Positions 1 to 8,787 are shown, numbered from the stretch's first letter. The stretch is 64,000 bases of DNA from Stieleria maiorica (GCF_008035925.1 NZ_CP036264.1:8871121-8935120); one strand, 5' to 3'. The notes: generated from the sequence alone by a model not told the origin. Numbers and translations are program-made.

Positions 1-2
1 CC

Positions 3-1211
3 GCTCTCGCCGCGCAATCATCGCCTGCACAAATCGCTTGGGAGGGCAAGCTTCGCGACGCCCACACCAAAGCCAAGCAGCAAGGCAAGTTGATGCTGCT
101 GCACTTCTACACCGACAATTGCATCTATTGCGATCGACTGGAAGCCGGTGCCTTTCGCAGCGCGTCGGTCTCGCAGTCGATCAACCAGAACTTTGTGGCG
201 GTGAAGGTCCACGGGACGAAGAACCCGAAATTGGCCGAGATGTTCAAGGTCACCAAGTACCCGACCGACGTGATTGTGACCACCGACGGCAAAGCCCTGT
301 CCCATTCGGTCAGCCCGCAGCAACCCGATCGCTACATCGCGATGCTGACCGATGCCCAAGTCAGTTACGCCAAGACGCGCACCCTGGCGAGCACCCAGCA
401 AACCGCACCAACCGCTGCATCGCCCGCTGCAACCGCTGCCCCAGCCACGACTCCGGCAGCAGGCGTCGCCGTGAATCATTCGCTGGCAAACCACACCCTG
501 CCCAAGCCGACCTCGAATCGCCCGAAGGCCGACATGGCACCGGGCGAACTGCCGGTGCAGATCCCGGCACCCGGCGTGACAATGGAATCCGCGACGCCGG
601 CCACCGTGACCGACAATTCTCGAAAAAACCAGTTCATGCTTCCCGGTGGCACCAAGGGGAACGTCCGTTCGGCAAGCGTCGCCACGTCCGGTTCGGTTCA
701 AGCCTCACTGGCGAGCGCCCGTACCGGCGGCCTCACGCTGCCCACGGACACGGCCGCCGACATGACACCCGCCGACGCAACATCGGCCCGTGCAGCCACC
801 ACCGCCGAAACGACCAGCCCGGAAAGCAAACCTGATCTCGCGATCCAAGGCTACTGTGCCGTTTCGGTCGTCAATCGCGGCCAGTGGGTCGAAGGCAAAC
901 CGGAACTCGGCGTCATCCACCTGGGCAAACTCTATCTGTTCGCCGACAAGGAAGCGATGGAGCTGTTCCTTTCCGATCCGATTCCGTTCACTCCGATGCT
1001 GAACGAAATCGACGTCGTCCGCTTCTTTGAAGAAAAGAAGATCGTCCCCGGCAAACGCGAATGGGGCGTGATCGACCCGATCCACAACCGCATGTTCTTC
1101 TTCGCCGACGAAGCCGCCATGCTGCATTTCGAAAAGACGTTCGACCGATACTTGGACGCCGCCATCGAAGTCATGGATCAAGCGATCGAAGAATCCAACC
1201 CCGGCGTGTAA
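3..1211 (+). CDS. Secreted thioredoxin-fold protein with YHS-like C-terminal domains (5' end missing)
   Basis: The frame is open to the left edge, so the true start and probably a signal peptide lie outside the window; the first residues resemble the end of a signal peptide (ALAAQSSPAQ). A thioredoxin-like domain follows directly, with a CxxC motif (CIYC) about 35 residues in and a conserved TKYPT segment (cis-Pro loop). A Pro/Ala/Thr-rich linker leads to a C-terminal half with two related segments (GKLYLFADKEAMELF and NRMFFFADEAAMLHF), which look like YHS-type modules. Thioredoxin folds with CxxC normally exchange disulfides; here this would happen in the periplasm-like space. The substrate is unknown. 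The family assignment is firm for the first domain and tentative for the second. Confidence 0.85.
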   Translation, partial: ALAAQSSPAQIAWEGKLRDAHTKAKQQGKLMLLHFYTDNCIYCDRLEAGAFRSASVSQSINQNFVAVKVHGTKNPKLAEMFKVTKYPTDVIVTTDGKALSHSVSPQQPDRYIAMLTDAQVSYAKTRTLASTQQTAPTAASPAATAAPATTPAAGVAVNHSLANHTLPKPTSNRPKADMAPGELPVQIPAPGVTMESATPATVTDNSRKNQFMLPGGTKGNVRSASVATSGSVQASLASARTGGLTLPTDTAADMTPADATSARAATTAETTSPESKPDLAIQGYCAVSVVNRGQWVEGKPELGVIHLGKLYLFADKEAMELFLSDPIPFTPMLNEIDVVRFFEEKKIVPGKREWGVIDPIHNRMFFFADEAAMLHFEKTFDRYLDAAIEVMDQAIEESNPGV

Positions 1212-1244
1212 GAGCCATCCAGCTAAGGGCGACGCGTTTCGCCA

Positions 1245-1272
1245 GTACGATGGCCCTTCCGGGCCGTCGTCC
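1245..1272 (+). repeat. Isolated copy of a palindromic repeat core (GATGGCCCTTCCGGGCC)
   Basis: The sequence around the perfect stem GGCCC-TTCC-GGGCC is the same core that is tandemly amplified at 4720-5019. It also recurs inverted near 43385-43412. It lies just after the thioredoxin gene, so it could act as a stem-loop at the mRNA 3' end, but no T-tract follows. Confidence 0.7.
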
Positions 1273-1319
1273 GTAGGACTCGCAGCGACGACCTAGAAAG
1301 GACGTCGTACAGCAATCCT

Positions 1320-1583
1320 CTAACGCGTCAGATCGCGCAGCCCCGGATCGGGCTTTGCATATCCGGGACGCACACCGCTGGCGATCGCCATGCCGGCGAT
1401 CAACGAGATGATCGCGACGACGATCCAGACGAAGCGGGCGGCAGACATGCCGTAGCGGTCCACCACACTGGCGATCGATCGCAGATGATAAGGTTGCCGC
1501 CACGGGCCGACCGCCACCGCAAACGCCAATGTGCTGCCGACAAACGCGACGGTTGCAACAAAGAGGTCGTTGTAGCTGGTCAT
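1320..1583 (-). CDS. Small two-helix membrane protein
   Basis: This is an 87-residue protein of unknown function. Two hydrophobic stretches (about residues 7-27 and 50-68) suggest a small inner-membrane protein. The ATG start has a good Shine-Dalgarno sequence (AGGGTG) at suitable spacing. It follows the HEAT/TPR gene on the same strand after about 100 bp and could share its transcript. I recognise no family. Confidence 0.6.
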   Translation of the reverse strand: MTSYNDLFVATVAFVGSTLAFAVAVGPWRQPYHLRSIASVVDRYGMSAARFVWIVVAIISLIAGMAIASGVRPGYAKPDPGLRDLTR

Positions 1584-1681
1584 GGTGTTACACCCTAGGC
1601 TCGATCAGTACCGCGGTTCAGATCCGTCGCGCAATTATACTGCATCGCGCAATCATACTGCGTCGCTCCATCAGCCATCAC

Positions 1682-2434
1682 TCAAACGTCGCTGCGTCGC
1701 ATCCGCCGCCGCAGTGCCCGCAGTTGAACACGGGCACTTTCCAAGTCCGGAACGATTTCGATACACCGCTCCAGTGACTTTGATGCGGCCACGTATTCAC
1801 CGGACATGATTTGGCACCGGGCCAACCCCTGCCAAGCGGTGTAGTGAAAACGGCAGCGCCACAAGCATGCGATATAAGACTGAGATGCCTTGCGATAGTC
1901 TTCCAATCCGTGCCAACAACTGGCCAATTGAAAATGAGCCTCCGCATACATCGGCGCCTGTTCCACCAAGATCATTGCCGGCGCGAGCGCCGCGGCAAAC
2001 TCACCGCCATCGGTCAGGTGCATGACCTTGAGCAACTGCTGATGATGGGTCGGCGCCGCATCACGCAACAGCAACCCGCGAAAGGAATCATCGGCAACCA
2101 AACGCACGCCACGATCGACATCGCTGAGCGCTCGCCCGAGCGGATCGACCGAGCGGCTGTTGCCCAGCAGGCCCAGTGCCATCGCGGCGGCGCGGCGCAG
2201 TTCAACATCCCCCCGCTGAAGCAACGTCGCCAAGGTCGTCGGCGAGTAATGCTCGTCAACCTCAGCCGCATACCGTGGCGCGTCCGCGCTGGAAAGAAGT
2301 CGGCGATAGGCTGTGGCCAGTCGGGTTGTCCGCACGAGAGGTGAAGTCACTTTGCCATCCGTCGAAGGTGGGAGAAGTCGTGGTGCAAGTCGCGTGTATA
2401 CTAGGCACAAAGGTGTTACAGGCAACCGATCCAT
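1682..2434 (-). CDS. HEAT-repeat and TPR-like protein, function unknown
   Basis: The 250-residue product has a middle segment typical of HEAT/PBS repeats (RRAAAMALGLLGN, then a second LGRALSDVDRGVR unit). TPR-like helices follow (AEAHFQLASCWHGLEDYRKAS and a second unit near YTAWQGLARC). Such proteins act as binding scaffolds. I chose the ATG at 2434 over an upstream TTG, because the TTG extension looks like intergenic translation. It is transcribed divergently from the gene starting at 2603. Confidence 0.75.
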   Translation of the reverse strand: MDRLPVTPLCLVYTRLAPRLLPPSTDGKVTSPLVRTTRLATAYRRLLSSADAPRYAAEVDEHYSPTTLATLLQRGDVELRRAAAMALGLLGNSRSVDPLGRALSDVDRGVRLVADDSFRGLLLRDAAPTHHQQLLKVMHLTDGGEFAAALAPAMILVEQAPMYAEAHFQLASCWHGLEDYRKASQSYIACLWRCRFHYTAWQGLARCQIMSGEYVAASKSLERCIEIVPDLESARVQLRALRRRMRRSDV

Positions 2435-2602
2435 GCCAGAATTCCAGCCCCGGTGGTTCACGAGTCTAGTTGCCCGCCCGGGCCTCCACAACTCGCCACT
2501 TCACCGCGCCGGCGCGACGGATCAACCACAACCCGCCGATCAAGCCCCTTCCCGTCAAATACCGCAAAAAGTGTCTTGCGTATCCAGACTTTGCCATCAC
2601 CG

Positions 2603-3793
2603 ATGACGACGCCTTCAGACGCTCGCTGCAGGATCCCAGACGCGCTCTTCAAGACGCTGCTCGGCGCCGGCGTCCTGGCGGTCATCACGTTTCTGTATCC
2701 TGGCGAACTGTCTAATCAAATCTCCGCGGCGGAACCACTCAGCCAGAAAGACGAATTCGCGCAGTGGCTACAAGAACCACACACCGGGCTCGTTGATGGC
2801 CGGTCATTACGCCTCGCCCTCCAGATCGCCGCCGCGCATCAAACTCAACCCAGTCGACACATCAACGTTTGGGTCGATCGCAGGGTCAACCCAGACTCTC
2901 CAGTTTCACCCGGCAACCTCGGGCCAACGCGCTATGCATCGCTTTGCAAGATCGCCGCATCGGCCGGTTGCGTTTGCTATCCGCTGGACAACTGTGTCGT
3001 GATCGGACGCCCCGCATGGGTTGCCGAACTCTCACGCCAAGTCTACTCCCAAGCCGACGACGCCGCGCCGAACCGTCACGCCACTCGCGGCCCTGCCGGA
3101 AACCGGATCGACCTGCAATGGCCCGACCTGACGACTCCGAACGAAGCGCTGGAAATGATTCGGGGACACATGGACGACCGCCGCGCCGATCTGCCAGCGA
3201 CCAACACGTTTCCACATGACCTGTGGCCGGAAACCTTACTGCGTGACATTTCACCGCAGCTGGCCTTGCATTTGATCGCCGGACAGTTCTTGGACGTCCG
3301 GAAAGCCGACGAAAATGATGCGCCGTTCGCTCGGACGTATCAGTTTGCAGCTGCGCAGGACGCTTTGAAATCGATTCAAAACATCGATCCGAATCTCCGC
3401 TTTGATGTCAGCGGCGGCCGACTTCGGTTGCAAGCCACTCCGGCCGCCCACCAAGCGTTTTGCCGACAAATGCTGTCAATTCCCAGGGGAGATTCACCAG
3501 CCGATCAACCGGTTCCGGCCGGGGCCAACGCCCTGGAGATTTTGAAGCAAAACGAGCGAGTGTTCTCACTGGAGGTGACGGACAAGCCGGCCGGGGCATT
3601 GATCCAAGCGCTGGTGGCACAGCTGGGGCTGCAGTGTCAATTCGACCCGGCGGCGACCCCCCAGTTGGAGAAACGGGTCTCGCTGTCGGCCGTTGACCAA
3701 ACACTTTGGCAACTTGTACGGTTGATCACTGACCAAGCATCCTTGAAGATCGAAGCTGCCGGCGACAAGCTTCGCGTCTCGGCAACGAACTAA
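2603..3793 (+). CDS. Membrane-anchored or secreted planctomycete orphan
   Basis: The 396-residue product has an N-terminal hydrophobic segment (LLGAGVLAVITFLYP, about residues 18-35) acting as signal or anchor. The rest is soluble. Near the end, short beta-alpha stretches (FSLEVTDKPAGALIQAL and KRVSLSAVDQTLWQLV) resemble the secretin/TonB short N-terminal (STN-type) fold, but I do not claim membership. The ORF extends upstream to a GTG at 2453, but that part is low-complexity and overlaps the divergent promoter region, so the ATG just before the hydrophobic segment is preferred. The RNase Z-like gene follows 77 bp downstream. Confidence 0.65.
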   Translation: MTTPSDARCRIPDALFKTLLGAGVLAVITFLYPGELSNQISAAEPLSQKDEFAQWLQEPHTGLVDGRSLRLALQIAAAHQTQPSRHINVWVDRRVNPDSPVSPGNLGPTRYASLCKIAASAGCVCYPLDNCVVIGRPAWVAELSRQVYSQADDAAPNRHATRGPAGNRIDLQWPDLTTPNEALEMIRGHMDDRRADLPATNTFPHDLWPETLLRDISPQLALHLIAGQFLDVRKADENDAPFARTYQFAAAQDALKSIQNIDPNLRFDVSGGRLRLQATPAAHQAFCRQMLSIPRGDSPADQPVPAGANALEILKQNERVFSLEVTDKPAGALIQALVAQLGLQCQFDPAATPQLEKRVSLSAVDQTLWQLVRLITDQASLKIEAAGDKLRVSATN

Positions 3794-3870
3794 CCGCCTC
3801 GTCTTTTGGCTCTCTCCCGGCCGAATGCTCGTGAAGGACGAACGAGTCACCCCAGAACGAATCCCACATC

Positions 3871-4710
3871 ATGGTCGAAAACATCCCCCTGATCTCGCAC
3901 CACCACGATGGTCTTACGATCGAGGGTTTTTCACGCGCGGCCGTGCAGACGTGTTGGAGAGTCAACGAGTTGAAGCTGCTGTTCGACGTGGGGGCTCAAC
4001 CCTGGGACTTCATGGGCACACCCACGTTGTTCATCACCCATGCCCATTTGGATCACATCGTGTCGCTGCCATCCTATGTGTCGCGGCGGCGGATGATGAA
4101 GATGGACCCTCCGGTGATCTACCTGCCCGACTCGGCGGTCGACGAAGCCTGGGACATGTTGCAAACGTTCCGTCGCCTGGACCGCGGCGCGATGCCTTGC
4201 GAATTGGTCGGGCTGAACGCGGGAGACGAAATCGAACACGGCCGCGAGTACCTGGTGACGGCCGTGCCGACGCGGCACACGATCACCTCGCTCGGCTTTA
4301 TCGTCTATCACCGTCGCCACAAACTGAAACCCGAATTCGTCAACTTGTCCGGGCCTGAAATCCGCGACCTGAAACTCGCCGGCACCGAGATCACGACCGA
4401 GCAGCGCGTTCCCGTGTTTGCCTACACCGGCGACACGTCACCGCCGGGGCTGGACAACAATCCGGAGTTCTACAAGGCCAAGGTGCTGGTCAGCGAACTG
4501 ACCTTCGTCGCGCCCGAGCATCGCAAGGAAAAGATCCACAAGCACGGCCACATGCATGTCGATGACTACCGCCAACGCGCCGATCGCTTTGAAAATGAAC
4601 TCGTGATCGCCGGGCACTTGAGCACGCGCTACCATGACAAGCAAGTCAAAACGATGGTCCGCCGCGTGTTGCCCGACATGCTCAAAGGACGCCTCAAACT
4701 TTGGATCTAA
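3871..4710 (+). CDS. Metallo-beta-lactamase-fold hydrolase, RNase Z-like
   Basis: The 279-residue protein has the zinc-binding THAHLDH motif (about residues 56-62), a distal aspartate in YTGDTSP and a C-terminal GHLSTRYH histidine segment, in the order seen in short tRNase Z-type enzymes. That family removes 3' trailers from pre-tRNA. The presence of all metal ligands suggests activity, but the substrate is inferred. The ATG start is clear. The nine-copy 33-bp repeat begins right after the stop codon. Confidence 0.8.
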   Translation: MVENIPLISHHHDGLTIEGFSRAAVQTCWRVNELKLLFDVGAQPWDFMGTPTLFITHAHLDHIVSLPSYVSRRRMMKMDPPVIYLPDSAVDEAWDMLQTFRRLDRGAMPCELVGLNAGDEIEHGREYLVTAVPTRHTITSLGFIVYHRRHKLKPEFVNLSGPEIRDLKLAGTEITTEQRVPVFAYTGDTSPPGLDNNPEFYKAKVLVSELTFVAPEHRKEKIHKHGHMHVDDYRQRADRFENELVIAGHLSTRYHDKQVKTMVRRVLPDMLKGRLKLWI

Positions 4711-4719
4711 TCGTCGCTG

Positions 4720-5019
4720 CCAAAGTACGATGGCCCTTCTGGGCCGTCGATGCCGAAGTACGATGGCCCTTCCGGGCCGTCGATGCCGAAGTACGATGGC
4801 CCTTCCGGGCCGTCGATGCCGAAGTACGATGGCCCTTCTGGGCCGTCGATGCCGAAGTACGATGGCCCTTCCGGGCCGTCGATGCCGAAGTACGATGGCC
4901 CTTCCGGGCCGTCGATGCCGAAGTACGATGGCCCTTCCGGGCCGTCGATGCCGAAGTACGATGGCCCTTCCGGGCCGTCGATGCCGAAGTACGATGGCCC
5001 TTCCGGGCCGTCGATGCCA
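4720..5019. repeat. 33-bp tandem repeat, nine copies, palindromic core
   Basis: The unit contains GTACGATGGCCCTTCCGGGC followed by CGTCGATGCCGAA. Copies start at about 4725 and every 33 bp to 4989. Copies 1 and 4 have T for C in the core (CTTCTGGG); the others are nearly identical, so amplification is recent. Each unit carries the GGCCC/GGGCC stem. Because 33 is divisible by three, several frames on both strands are open, but translated units (PKYDGPSGPSM) have no start signal and are not called as a gene. There are no spacers, so this is not CRISPR. Confidence 0.97.
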
Positions 5020-5024
5020 TCGAT

Positions 5025-5519
5025 TCAGTCCTCCTCAAAGAACCGGATCGCACCGGGATACGACCACAGCTCGCCGTTGTTGGCCTTGACCGCGGCGATG
5101 ATCGGGAACACGAAGTCCAGGATCACGATCAGAATCACCAACGGGATTCCGATCAGCACCATGCACAACAGCCCGGCGATAAAGGCATAGATCAGGCTGC
5201 TGATCAGCCAATTCATCATGCGGTTGCCATGGCGCCGCGCCAGGTCGGATTCGTCCTTGCTGATCACCCACATCACGATCGGTGCCACGATCCCCAATCC
5301 CGAGACGACCAGCAGCTGCGACAGGTGCATCAGCGTGCAATAGGTGTCCTCGTTGACACCGTGAATCTGGCCGGCCACCGACCCGCCGCCGAATCCCGAC
5401 ACCGCCGATTGGGGCTGCTCATGAAGCACCTTTCGCTTGGCCTCTTCGAACTCGATTTCGGTCAGCGACCCCGCATCGCGAAGTGCCTGCAACCGAGCCA
5501 GTTCATCTGCAATCGTCAT
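5025..5519 (-). CDS. SHOCT and DUF4870 domain membrane protein
   Basis: The 164-residue protein starts with a SHOCT-type helix pair (ELARLQALRDAGSLTEIEF, about residues 5-33). A DUF4870 membrane domain follows, with hydrophobic helices around residues 65-85 and 105-145 and the typical AAVKANNGELWSYP ending. SHOCT is a small domain often linked to oligomerisation; DUF4870 has no known activity. I start at the ATG at 5519; the longer ORF to 5687 reads into intergenic repeats. Confidence 0.85.
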   Translation of the reverse strand: MTIADELARLQALRDAGSLTEIEFEEAKRKVLHEQPQSAVSGFGGGSVAGQIHGVNEDTYCTLMHLSQLLVVSGLGIVAPIVMWVISKDESDLARRHGNRMMNWLISSLIYAFIAGLLCMVLIGIPLVILIVILDFVFPIIAAVKANNGELWSYPGAIRFFEED

Positions 5520-6184
5520 CGTCGAGGAACACTCCAAAGGTTTGGGAAAACGGTGGTGGAAGGACGAAGCTGCAATCCGTAGCGGAAGCCGCCAAGGCTT
5601 TCGGTTTCCCCGGGATAATCGCCGTCCTCTCCGAGGTCGACTTCGGGAAAAGCTTCGCTTTTGGGGTGCGCCGAGTTCGGAGAACACGGCGACTCTCGGA
5701 ACACATCATAAAGGACGGAAGTTGAGCTGCGGTTGATTTCTAGGCTCACGCGGGCGAGCGACGGGGCGCCAAAAAGCTCAGCGTCCCAGAGTCGGACAAT
5801 CGCCTCCACCGCCGTATTCTTGGGCACCGGAAACGTCGACCTTGCGATAAATACCTTTGATCAAACTGTGACGCCGGCTAACGCCTGCCATGGCAAACAC
5901 TTCCCCCCGATCGAACTCGCTCTCGGAGTCGACCTGACGTTCTCGGGCCAGTTAATCGGCTTCGGAAAGCGACGGCCTTGGAACGCTGGACATGGCGGAG
6001 CATGGAGCCGGAGTGGTGTGGATCGCGAGAGTCCATTTTGCCCGCCGAGCCCCCCACCGCAAGCGAACCGAGAAAAGGTTTAAAAAAAACCGCCAAACAC
6101 CGCCGCTTGCACGAACCCGATTCGTGTTGAATAATCTCCCTACTCGGCTGGCGGAGTTTTCCCACCGCCCGACCGACATCAGCA
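5520..6184. other. Intergenic region with dispersed repeats
   Basis: I find no supportable gene in these ~660 bp. It holds one copy of the GTAGCGGAAGCCGCCAAGG family (about 5579-5606) and one of the CGCCGTCCTCTCCGAGGTCG family (about 5621-5660). An oligo-A run near 6084 precedes the tRNA. ORFs here have no start signals or recognisable content. Confidence 0.6.
5579..5606 (+). repeat. Dispersed repeat, GTAGCGGAA...GCCAAGG family
   Basis: This matches the copy at about 23529-23555 almost exactly. Close variants occur inverted at about 23567-23635 and direct at 57971-57998. All are intergenic. Confidence 0.75.
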
Positions 6185-6268
6185 GCCGAAGTGGCGGAAT
6201 TGGCAGACGCGCTGGATTCAAAATCCAGTTCTGGCAACAGAGTGTGGGTTCGAGTCCCACCTTCGGTA
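6185..6268 (+). tRNA. tRNA-Leu (anticodon CAA)
   Basis: The gene folds as a class II tRNA. The acceptor GCCGAAG pairs with CTTCGGT (G1-U72 wobble) before discriminator A. The D arm reads TGGCGGAATTGGCAGACGC. The anticodon stem CTGGA/TCCAG encloses TTCAAAA, giving anticodon CAA. A long variable arm and the T arm GTGGG-TTCGAGT-CCCAC follow. The CCA end is not encoded. It stands alone, with no neighbouring RNA gene. Confidence 0.95.
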
Positions 6269-7440
6269 TACCGCAGAAACGCGCGTCCGGTTGGCCGTAG
6301 TGCTGAGCGGTCGAACGCGACGTCGGTTGGCTCAACCGCGGCGGTGAATGGGCCCGCGATCGATAGGACCAATCGGACATAAGGGACGAATTGCAGGGGC
6401 ACACGTGTTGGTGTGCACACTTTAGCCGCCCTTTGTCGCTGCTTCGCAGCGACCGGGAAATCGCCTTAAGGCTAAACACCAACGGTTGCAGACCCTTCTT
6501 CCATACCCCCGTCTCATTCATATTTGGGACCTGTTGGTCGTGCGTGGCCTATCGGCCCCATTGCACGATCGTGGCCCCATTCTCGAAGGAATGGCAAAAT
6601 AATTTCAGACTGTGATCGTTTTGCCCCCATCGTCTTGCCCATCGTTCGCTGCCCAATCGCGCCCTACACACCGAAAACCGACGGCGCCTCGGTTGCATCG
6701 ACCGTAGCAGTAGCGAAAGCAAACAATCACGACTTACGTCCAACGGCAAACCCGCGACCATAGATGGTGAGCCATGTCCTAAGCGACTGGTCTTGATGCC
6801 GACGAAGCATACAGTGGAGCGGAACGCATCGTCAGAGCGAGTGGCCACGATCGAAATTCACGCCCGAGTACTGATCGGGCGGCGAATGAATCGAACACGA
6901 ACGCAACCTCGTACCGCGGAATCGGTTTTACCAGCCCAGCTTGAGCACGTGCGCAGCAACACGCGCACGAAGGAGCAACTGTCATCGATCCCGTCTGCTG
7001 TAACCGGATGGGCTTTGATGGTGGGCGGCTCGATCTTGCCGGATCGTCCGCCCCCTTCGTCGTTTTGTCAGCGTTCCAGGATACCGCCCGAGACCGGTAA
7101 CGCAAACGCAGGTCGTATCCACAGTTGTCACTCATGTTGCATCGAGCCGTCGGGTAGCGGGGCGGCTCGCCCTTCCACGTGCCCATTCATCGGTGCCGCC
7201 GACCCTGGCGAACGCACTGTCTTTTTCTTTTGCTAGGATTGTCCCGGCGAAAATGACACGGAAGGTCAGGGCCAGTTTGAGGGCACGTGGAAAGCCCGTC
7301 AGCGACAAACCCGAAGTGCTTGGGCGCAAACGCCTAACAGAAAACCAAGGCAAATCGTGCGGTCACGCTTGCCCCCAACGCCGACCATCCGCCCCGCCAG
7401 CCAGCGGACCAAACGTGTCGGCAAAGCCAGCAAACTGGCT
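6269..7440. other. Gene-poor intergenic stretch left of the cassette array
   Basis: I can support no gene here. Overlapping short ORFs on both strands have no recognisable domain or start signal. A GTGTTGGTGT-type repeat lies at about 6403-6485, and a segment near 6617-6645 (TCGTTTTGCCCCCATCG) recurs at about 14849-14880. The region may hold eroded cassettes, but I see no complete attC-like foldback. Confidence 0.5.
6403..6485 (+). repeat. Dispersed stem-loop repeat ending in ACACCAACG
   Basis: Terminal inverted arms (CGTGTTGGTGT and ACACCAACG) enclose an inner GTCGCTGC-TTC-GCAGCGAC hairpin and AATCGCCTTAAGGCTA. The same layout recurs at 19780-19865 and, reversed, at 61406-61470. Confidence 0.8.
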
Positions 7441-7443
7441 CAC

Positions 7444-7656
7444 ATGAGCTACTTCATCAAGAAAGGGACGCGCGTCACCGTCCGCCGCCCCAACGCCAAA
7501 CCGACCGACTGGTTCAGCTACCAAACCCAGAAAGACTTGCGACTCGGCGAGCCACTAAGCATCGAGCGGGGCAGCTACCTGTTCGATTACCAGAACTGGA
7601 GAATCCGAATCCGGAAGAACCTCTTGGAGCGTGTGAGTAACGCAAAGCCCGCATAA
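7444..7656 (+). CDS. Small basic hypothetical protein
   Basis: This is a possible 70-residue protein (MSYFIKKGTRVTVRRPNAKP...) rich in Arg/Lys and aromatic residues. I recognise no family. The internal ATG at 7444 is chosen because upstream codons look like random translation. No strong Shine-Dalgarno is visible. It lies directly left of the group II intron remnant and could be an eroded cassette gene. Confidence 0.4.
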   Translation: MSYFIKKGTRVTVRRPNAKPTDWFSYQTQKDLRLGEPLSIERGSYLFDYQNWRIRIRKNLLERVSNAKPA

Positions 7657-7683
7657 GCTATCCGTGGAGTCGGCATTTCTCCC

Positions 7684-7980
7684 TTGTTCAGCGTGAAGCG
7701 AGGGCGACTCAAGCGGGCAGGCCCCTGCACCAAACTGCGAAGGCGTTTTCGATCCCACTCTGCTGGCGGATTGCGGTACTTGCGTCGTGCAGTGCAGCCG
7801 ACGCGTTGCCATATGGATGGCTGGATTCGTCGCCGCCATCTGATTGCCTTGGGCGTCCCGCGTCGTCAAGCGATTCGCCATGCCCGTAGCCGGCAAGGTC
7901 CTTGGCACATGTCTAAGACCATCGCCAGCGGAGTTGGTCTGACCAACGCATGGCTCGCCGCGCAAGGCATTTTGAGTTGA
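7684..7980 (+). pseudogene. Group II intron reverse transcriptase/maturase, C-terminal remnant
   Basis: About 98 codons remain. MDGWIRRR, then LIALGVPRRQAIRHARSRQG, PWHMSKT and NAWLAAQGILS match the C-terminal maturase region of group II intron proteins (family pattern WxRRRLR..., ARSRKGPWxxSKT, LxxQGL). The RT catalytic part (YADD box) is absent and there seems to be a short deletion after RRR. The stop at 7978-7980 precedes the domain V-like structure by about 35 bp, as in intact introns. Confidence 0.75.
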
Positions 7981-8088
7981 AAGAGTCTGTGGGCCGAGCT
8001 TGCTCACCGTCGCTCTGCCGCCGTATGCGGACCCGCACGCATGGTGGTGTGGCGAGGGCGTCCCGAAAGGGACGCTCTTACCCGATTT
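7684..8088 (+). mobile_element. 3' fragment of a group II intron (maturase tail plus domains V-VI)
   Basis: A truncated ORF is followed by structures resembling the intron's last two RNA domains. At about 8017-8050, CCGTATGCGG...CGCACGCATGG matches the domain V pattern, including the two-base bulge, though with a non-GNRA loop. At about 8056-8077, GGGCGTCCC-GAAA-GGGACGCTC forms a domain VI-like 9-bp hairpin, followed by TTACCCGAT as the likely intron 3' end. The 5' part of the intron and most of the reverse transcriptase are missing, so this is a dead remnant. It abuts ATGGCTCGCC (8089-8098), a variant of the attC box ATGGTTCGCC. Group IIC-attC introns are known to insert in such sites. Confidence 0.75.
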
Positions 8089-8100
8089 ATGGCTCGCCAC

Positions 8101-8646
8101 TCAATCTGTCAGCGTTGCCAATCGAATAAATAGAGCACATACCAGTACCATCACTCCCATCGTACGAATCGACCAGCGCCGCCTGCGAGATACTATAAGA
8201 GAGAATATCCCACACAGCACAATCACCACTGCCCACACCGGCATGAACAGCATAATTGATCGGCCAGGACGGCGATTATTGTATTGATTATTCTGCGCCC
8301 AGTAGCCGAATCCCGCGAACTCGGAAATGTTCTGCATGCGTTCCTGAGAGAACCAACTACGAAAAGGTGCGATTGGCCGACCATGTTGCGTTTCACCGTA
8401 CATCGCTACCCAGTTATCGTTCCTATCCCTGCGTTCAGAGATTACCAAAGAATTGAGAAACGGCATCTCCGACGCGTGACGAACGAGGGGTATTTCTGCG
8501 AGAACAATTCCATCATCGAGAACGCATCCAATATCGCAGATCACGACATCGACACGTCGGAAACGCGATTGCCAGTGAAGCAACGCAGCGGCAAGACCAA
8601 TCGCCAGAACACCAAGTATCGTTAGACGTTTGCGATTGCGATTCAC
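8101..8646 (-). CDS. Cassette-borne membrane protein, unknown
   Basis: The product, about 181 residues from a GTG at 8646, has an N-terminal hydrophobic helix (LTILGVLAIGLAAALL), a soluble middle and two C-terminal helices (FMPVWAVVIVLCGIFSLIV and TMGVMVLVCALFIRL). The ORF reaches 8739, but its first codons lie inside the attC-like site at 8704-8787, so a later start is more likely; the exact start is uncertain. The stop codon lies just before the attC-like box interrupted by the intron remnant, the usual position of a cassette gene end. Confidence 0.6.
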   Translation of the reverse strand: MNRNRKRLTILGVLAIGLAAALLHWQSRFRRVDVVICDIGCVLDDGIVLAEIPLVRHASEMPFLNSLVISERRDRNDNWVAMYGETQHGRPIAPFRSWFSQERMQNISEFAGFGYWAQNNQYNNRRPGRSIMLFMPVWAVVIVLCGIFSLIVSRRRRWSIRTMGVMVLVCALFIRLATLTD

Positions 8647-8703
8647 GGTCAAAGCCAAAACTATCCTCAGTAGTTCGAGTCCTGCCCATTCATACGCCAG
8701 AAC

Positions 8704-8787
8704 GGCGGCCATCACCGAGGCGCGGCGGTTGATTTTCAATGGTCAGAAATGGCGACTCCGCGTCTTCGGTTCATCGCGTGGTTCGCC
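8704..8787 (-). repeat. attC-like site 1
   Basis: Read on the minus strand, GGCGAACCACGCGATGAACCG pairs with CCTCGGTGATGG across a central loop, with one unpaired A and G on one arm only, the extrahelical-base signature of attC. The GTT-type end (GTTCTGG) is off the GTTRRRY consensus, so this copy may be degenerate. The stop codon of the gene at 8743-9261 lies inside it. Confidence 0.65.

Noticed and set aside
4720..5019. CRISPR array
   Set aside because: The repeats are directly tandem with no spacers and no cas genes are nearby.
4750..5190. Plus-strand ORF with nine PKYDGPSGPSM units, collagen-like
   Set aside because: It results from the 33-bp non-coding array. Frames on both strands are equally open, there is no ribosome site, and it runs antisense into the DUF4870 gene.
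6549..7353. Several overlapping ORFs of 70-147 codons on both strands
   Set aside because: No domains, start signals or consistent codon pattern. They overlap each other on opposite strands.
7555..8100. Minus-strand 181-codon ORF
   Set aside because: It is antisense to the group II intron remnant, whose protein and RNA motifs explain the sequence.
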